From positions 248,001 to 312,000 of the forward strand of contig NZ_FONX01000001.1 in the NCBI RefSeq assembly GCF_900113035.1: 64,000 nucleotides of DNA. Reading direction: 5' to 3'. The notes beneath the pieces were generated by a model, which saw only the letters and a list, made by a program, of their open reading frames with translations, ran no database searches and was not told the DNA's origin. Origin of the DNA: Paracidovorax wautersii. Its GTDB lineage: Bacteria; Pseudomonadota; Gammaproteobacteria; Burkholderiales; Burkholderiaceae_C. Every line of letters begins with the position of its first letter. The first letter of the stretch is position 1. Below, one piece after another: positions 60,594 to 64,000 of this stretch. Position numbers and translations under genes: made by a program.

Positions 60594-63500
60594 TCAGAAA
60601 AGCGTCTGCTGGCGCGTGTCCGGGCCCGCCTTGCGGCTGGCCGGTACGGGCGCGGGCGGAGCCGATGGCGGCGGCGGCGCGGGCGGGGCCGCCACGTCGC
60701 CATCGACCACCACCAGCCGGCCATCGCCCGCCAGGAAGGCGGCCGAGACCGGCTCCGCCCCCACCTGCGCCTGCACGGCGGCGCGGTAGAGGCGCAATTG
60801 CGCCATCAGCTGCGGCTGCCTTTCGGGCTCGGGGGCGCTCTTGTAATCGAGTACCCACCAGCGGGCCGGCGATTGTGCCGTGGCGCGGCGGCGCACCAGC
60901 CGGTCCAGCCGCAGATTCTGGCCCTGGTGGACCAGCGGCGCCTCGTTCAGGGCGCGGTCGATCTGCGCGGCGTCCCAGGCCCAGGCGCCCTCACCCGCCA
61001 GGATGCGCCGGGCCATCGCCGCAGCGGCGGCGGCGGCATCGGCCGTCAGCTCGAAGTCGCGCACCAGCTGGGCGATGCGGCCTGCGGCCCAGCCGGCGCT
61101 GCGCAGATCGCCCAGCGGCGCGCCGGGCAGGCCGGCCTGCTCCAGCAGCTGGTGCATGGCCTCGCCCTGCCGGCTGGCGGGGGTGGAGGCCTCGGCCTGC
61201 GCGCGCTGCAGCGCGGCCAGCTCGGGCCGGGCGGGCACGGCGATGGCGATGGCGGGCAGTTCGGCCAGGGTCACGGTGTCGCCGGCCTCCGCATCGCCGT
61301 TGATGACGGCGTCGTCGGATGACGGCTCGGGCGGCAGTTCGGCCGGCGTGAGCAGCGGCACGAGGCGGTTCCACCAGCTGCCGGTCGCGGCCTGGCGCGC
61401 CTGCACGCAGGAGAGTGCCAGGCAGTGCTTGGCCCGCGTCATGGCGACGTAGAGGGTGTTGAGCTCTTCGCGCTGGCGCTCGGCGCGCTCGGCCGCCAGC
61501 ACGTCTTCGGCGCTGGGCGGCGGGCTGGTTTCGCTGGCCATGAAGACGAAGCGGCGCGGCACGGGCGCCTCGCCGGGCCAGTCCACCAGCGCGCCCATGG
61601 TCTCGGCCTTCTGGCCGCGGGCGTCGGTGTCCAGCAGCAGCACGCTGTGCGCCTCCAGGCCCTTGGCGCCGTGGATGGTCAAAAGCCGCACGGCCTGCGC
61701 ATCGACCCGGCCCGGCGCGCGCAGGCCCGGGCGCTTGAGGGCACGCACGAAGGCATAGGGCGTGAGATAGCGCCCGCCCTCGACCTGCAGCGACACCGCC
61801 TGCAGCGCGCGCAGGTTGGCCAGCACGGCCGGCCGCTGGGTGGCGGGCGCGGCGGCGGCGAAGCGCGCCAGCACGTCGCCCTGGGCATAGATGGCATGCA
61901 GCGCATCGTGCGGCGGCAGCGTATCGACCCAGCCGCGGTATTGGGCCAAAACCGGCCCCAGCCCTTGCAGTACGGGCGGCAGCAGCTCCTCTTTTTGCAG
62001 CAGATCGAACCAGCTGCAGGCGGCATGCTCGGGCTGGCGGCGCAGCACGGCCAGCTCCACCAGGGCCTCGTCGGGCAGGCCGAAGAGCGGCGAGCGCAGG
62101 GCGCGGGCCAGCGAGAGGTCGTGCCCGGGCGAGACCAGCGCATCGAGCAGCGCCACCACGTCCTGCACCTCGGGCGCCTCGCCCAGATCGGCCTTTTCGG
62201 GCTGCACGCAGGGGATGTGCAGATCGCGCAGCGCGTCCTGCAGCGCGCCCAGCCGGTCGCGCTTGCGGGCCAGCACCATGATCTCGCGCGGCGGCACGCC
62301 GGCGGCGATGCGCGCGGCCACCCAGCGCGCGGCCTGGGCGCTTTCGCGCATGCGCAGGGTTTCCTCGGCCTCGTGGCGCGGCTGGGTCAGGCTGTCGCGC
62401 CAGGCCATCGGGTCGGCGGCAGGGGCACCCTCTTCCTCCCCATCGGCATCGCCCTCGCTGTCGCCGGTGACGGGCGGCAGGCTGAGCAGGCTGCCCGGGT
62501 CCGCCGATTCGGTGGTGTGGTCGCGAAAGCCCGCGTACTCGCCGGCCGCCTGCGCGGCCTGCATGGCGGCGTTGACGGCGGCGATCACGCCCTGGGCATT
62601 GCGGCGCGTGTGGTCGCAGCTGAGCTGGTCGCCGCCCAGCGCCTCGCGCACGAAGGCCTGCGCGGCCAGGAACACCTGCGGCTCGGCGCGGCGGAAGCGG
62701 TAGATGCTCTGCTTGGGGTCGCCCACGATGAACACGCTGGGCGCGGCCTGCCCGCCGCCCGAGCCGGCATAGCCCGACAGCCAGGCATGCAGCGCCTGCC
62801 ATTGCAGCGGGTTGGTGTCCTGGAATTCATCGACCAGCAGGTGGCGCACGCGGGTGTCCAGGCGCTCCTGCACCCAGCCGCTCAGCACGTCGTCGGACAG
62901 CATCACCAGCGCGGTGCGCTCCACGTCGTTCATGTCCACCCAGCCACGTTCGCGCTTGAGCGCGGAGAAGCTGGCGATGAGGCAGCGTGCCAGCCGCGCC
63001 ATGCGCTGCTGGTGCAGCCAGGCCTGGTGCTGGCGGCGCGCCAGCAAGAGGCGCTGCAGCTCGGGCTCGGCGGCCTGGGCGGCGGGGAATTTCTCGAGGT
63101 TCTTGCCGAGGCGGTCTTCCTTGGCGACGAAGAAGGCGCGGCGCAGGCGGTCCAGCCGCTCGTCCAGGTCAGTGCAGTTCCAGGCGTCGATCACCGCGTC
63201 GGCGGCCTTCTGCGGCGTCTTGTTGGCCTCGGTGCCCAGCGCCCGCGCCCAGCCCTGCCAGCGCAACTGGGCGGCCTCGCCCGCCAGCGCATGGGCGGGC
63301 GTGGGCAGGCCGGCGAATTCGGGGCAGTGGGCGGCGAAGGACGGCACCGAGGCGTCGATCACGCCGGACTCGTCGGCCAGGGTGAATTCGACGCGCTTGT
63401 CCAGCGCGCTGGCCAGCGCCTTGTGGGTCTGCGAGCGGCCGTGGGCGGCGATGCAGGCGTCGTAGTCGGCGCGCAGGCCGGCGTCCTGCGCCACGGCCTG

Positions 63501-64000
63501 CAGGAAGGGGCGCCAGACCTCGCGCACGGCCTGGGCGTCGTCTTCCAGCAGCTCGAAATGCGCGGGCAGGCCCTGGGCCTCCAGCACCGCCAGCGGCGCC
63601 GTGCCCAGCAGCGCGGCGAACCAGCTGTGGAAGGTGCGGATCTGCACCGGCCGGCCCGATTCGAGCATCTGCCGATACAGTTTTTGTAGCAGCAGGCCCT
63701 GTTCCCGTGCGCGCTCCGGGCCGATTCCGCGTGCGATCAGCTCGCGCTCCAGATCGGGCAGCGGCGCGGCGGAGAACGCCTCCAGCCATTCCTGCAGCCG
63801 CTGGCGCATCTCGCCGGCCGCCTTCTTGGTGAAGGTGATGGCCAGGATCTCGTGCGGCGCGCAGCCGTCCAGCAGCGCGCGCAGCATGCGCGAGACCAGC
63901 ATCCAGGTCTTGCCCGCGCCCGCGCAGGCTTCCACGGCCACGCTGCGCTGCGGATCGCAGGCGATGGCATAGAAGGCCTCCCGCGACACGGGCCGGCCGT
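60594..64000 (-). CDS. UvrD-like helicase-nuclease (AddA/RecB-type), 5' end outside window
   Basis: At least 1131 residues of a superfamily 1 helicase with a C-terminal nuclease, used in processing double-strand DNA breaks. Visible are Walker A EACAGAGKTWML near the start, ITFTKKAAGEM, Walker B LLVDEFQDTNPLQWQ, GDPKQSIYRFRRAEP, TIHGAKGLE, TLYVAMTRAK, and the RecB-family nuclease motif WWVLDYKSAP. The reading frame is open to the window edge. A GTG at 63989 would give MSREAFYAI, but V in VSREAFYAI is likely internal and the true start lies beyond 64000. The AddA assignment over RecB rests on domain order; the partner gene is not in view. Confidence 0.88.
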   Translation of the reverse strand, partial: GRPVSREAFYAIACDPQRSVAVEACAGAGKTWMLVSRMLRALLDGCAPHEILAITFTKKAAGEMRQRLQEWLEAFSAAPLPDLERELIARGIGPERAREQGLLLQKLYRQMLESGRPVQIRTFHSWFAALLGTAPLAVLEAQGLPAHFELLEDDAQAVREVWRPFLQAVAQDAGLRADYDACIAAHGRSQTHKALASALDKRVEFTLADESGVIDASVPSFAAHCPEFAGLPTPAHALAGEAAQLRWQGWARALGTEANKTPQKAADAVIDAWNCTDLDERLDRLRRAFFVAKEDRLGKNLEKFPAAQAAEPELQRLLLARRQHQAWLHQQRMARLARCLIASFSALKRERGWVDMNDVERTALVMLSDDVLSGWVQERLDTRVRHLLVDEFQDTNPLQWQALHAWLSGYAGSGGGQAAPSVFIVGDPKQSIYRFRRAEPQVFLAAQAFVREALGGDQLSCDHTRRNAQGVIAAVNAAMQAAQAAGEYAGFRDHTTESADPGSLLSLPPVTGDSEGDADGEEEGAPAADPMAWRDSLTQPRHEAEETLRMRESAQAARWVAARIAAGVPPREIMVLARKRDRLGALQDALRDLHIPCVQPEKADLGEAPEVQDVVALLDALVSPGHDLSLARALRSPLFGLPDEALVELAVLRRQPEHAACSWFDLLQKEELLPPVLQGLGPVLAQYRGWVDTLPPHDALHAIYAQGDVLARFAAAAPATQRPAVLANLRALQAVSLQVEGGRYLTPYAFVRALKRPGLRAPGRVDAQAVRLLTIHGAKGLEAHSVLLLDTDARGQKAETMGALVDWPGEAPVPRRFVFMASETSPPPSAEDVLAAERAERQREELNTLYVAMTRAKHCLALSCVQARQAATGSWWNRLVPLLTPAELPPEPSSDDAVINGDAEAGDTVTLAELPAIAIAVPARPELAALQRAQAEASTPASRQGEAMHQLLEQAGLPGAPLGDLRSAGWAAGRIAQLVRDFELTADAAAAAAAMARRILAGEGAWAWDAAQIDRALNEAPLVHQGQNLRLDRLVRRRATAQSPARWWVLDYKSAPEPERQPQLMAQLRLYRAAVQAQVGAEPVSAAFLAGDGRLVVVDGDVAAPPAPPPPSAPPAPVPASRKAGPDTRQQTLF

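Noticed and set aside
60594-64000. Phage-defence helicase-nuclease system
   Set aside because: The motifs and domain order fit a housekeeping AddA/RecB-type recombination enzyme; no defence partner genes, integrase or GC shift are visible.

Overview
This 64 kb window is GC-rich, densely coded chromosome from a betaproteobacterium of order Burkholderiales, most likely family Comamonadaceae (Acidovorax/Paracidovorax-like). The family-level placement is inference. It rests on codon and GC usage, the folC-SPOR-cvpA-purF-metZ order, the ECF sigma/DUF3619/DUF3106/RDD cluster, the Bug-type substrate-binding protein, and small AT-rich repeats scattered through otherwise GC-rich spacers. No phage, insertion sequence, CRISPR array or plasmid gene was seen. 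Almost everything reads as conserved core genome.

Layout. 1-554: four tRNA genes on the minus strand (Ala, Glu, Asp, Ala), partly a tandem duplication, with a good promoter in the 3' end of gltX. 540-7641 (minus): folC, SPOR protein, cvpA, purF, metZ, gltX. 7689-10686 (plus): ArsC-like reductase, glycine-zipper protein, ppnP-like, argG. 10839-11912: murB. 11978-15749 (plus): YajQ, a retropepsin-like protease, a degenerate HD-domain protein, then the N-degron transferases aat and bpt. 15869-17915: an IclR regulator and a PBP7-type endopeptidase. 18033-24295 (minus): leuA, pssA, ilvC, ilvH, ilvI, the branched-chain amino acid block. 24586-28272 (plus): an ECF sigma factor, DUF3619, DUF3106, RDD protein, dgkA, LOG protein. 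28343-32009 (minus): glnB, nadE, flavin reductase, LysR. 32133-35833 (plus): CoA-transferase, Bug protein, DUF482 acyltransferase. 35983-42000: solo CheW, pyrophosphatase, lipoprotein hydrolase, aldehyde dehydrogenase, ZIP transporter, Mn-type SOD with a Fur box. 42298-46784 (plus): SDR, molybdenum cofactor genes moaA-mobA-moeA, thioredoxin. 46814-50526: rnhA and a methyltransferase divergent from gloB-mltD. 50560-53842 (minus): small membrane proteins, an orphan ABC binding protein, recR, ybaB. 53995-58958: dnaX, a chemoreceptor, 4.5S RNA and a diguanylate cyclase. 59071-64000 (minus): a flavoprotein and an incomplete AddA-like helicase-nuclease.

The strongest unexpected signals are not a new gene cluster. 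They are: (i) a nine-A slippery site in dnaX followed by a hairpin and an immediate -1 stop, predicting a 389-residue gamma subunit; (ii) the gloB and methyltransferase genes starting head to head in one CATG; (iii) a family of 17-nt elements with the form GCTAY-N7-RNAGC between genes and inside two genes; and (iv) an ECF sigma factor translationally coupled to a single-pass membrane protein that could be its anti-sigma factor.
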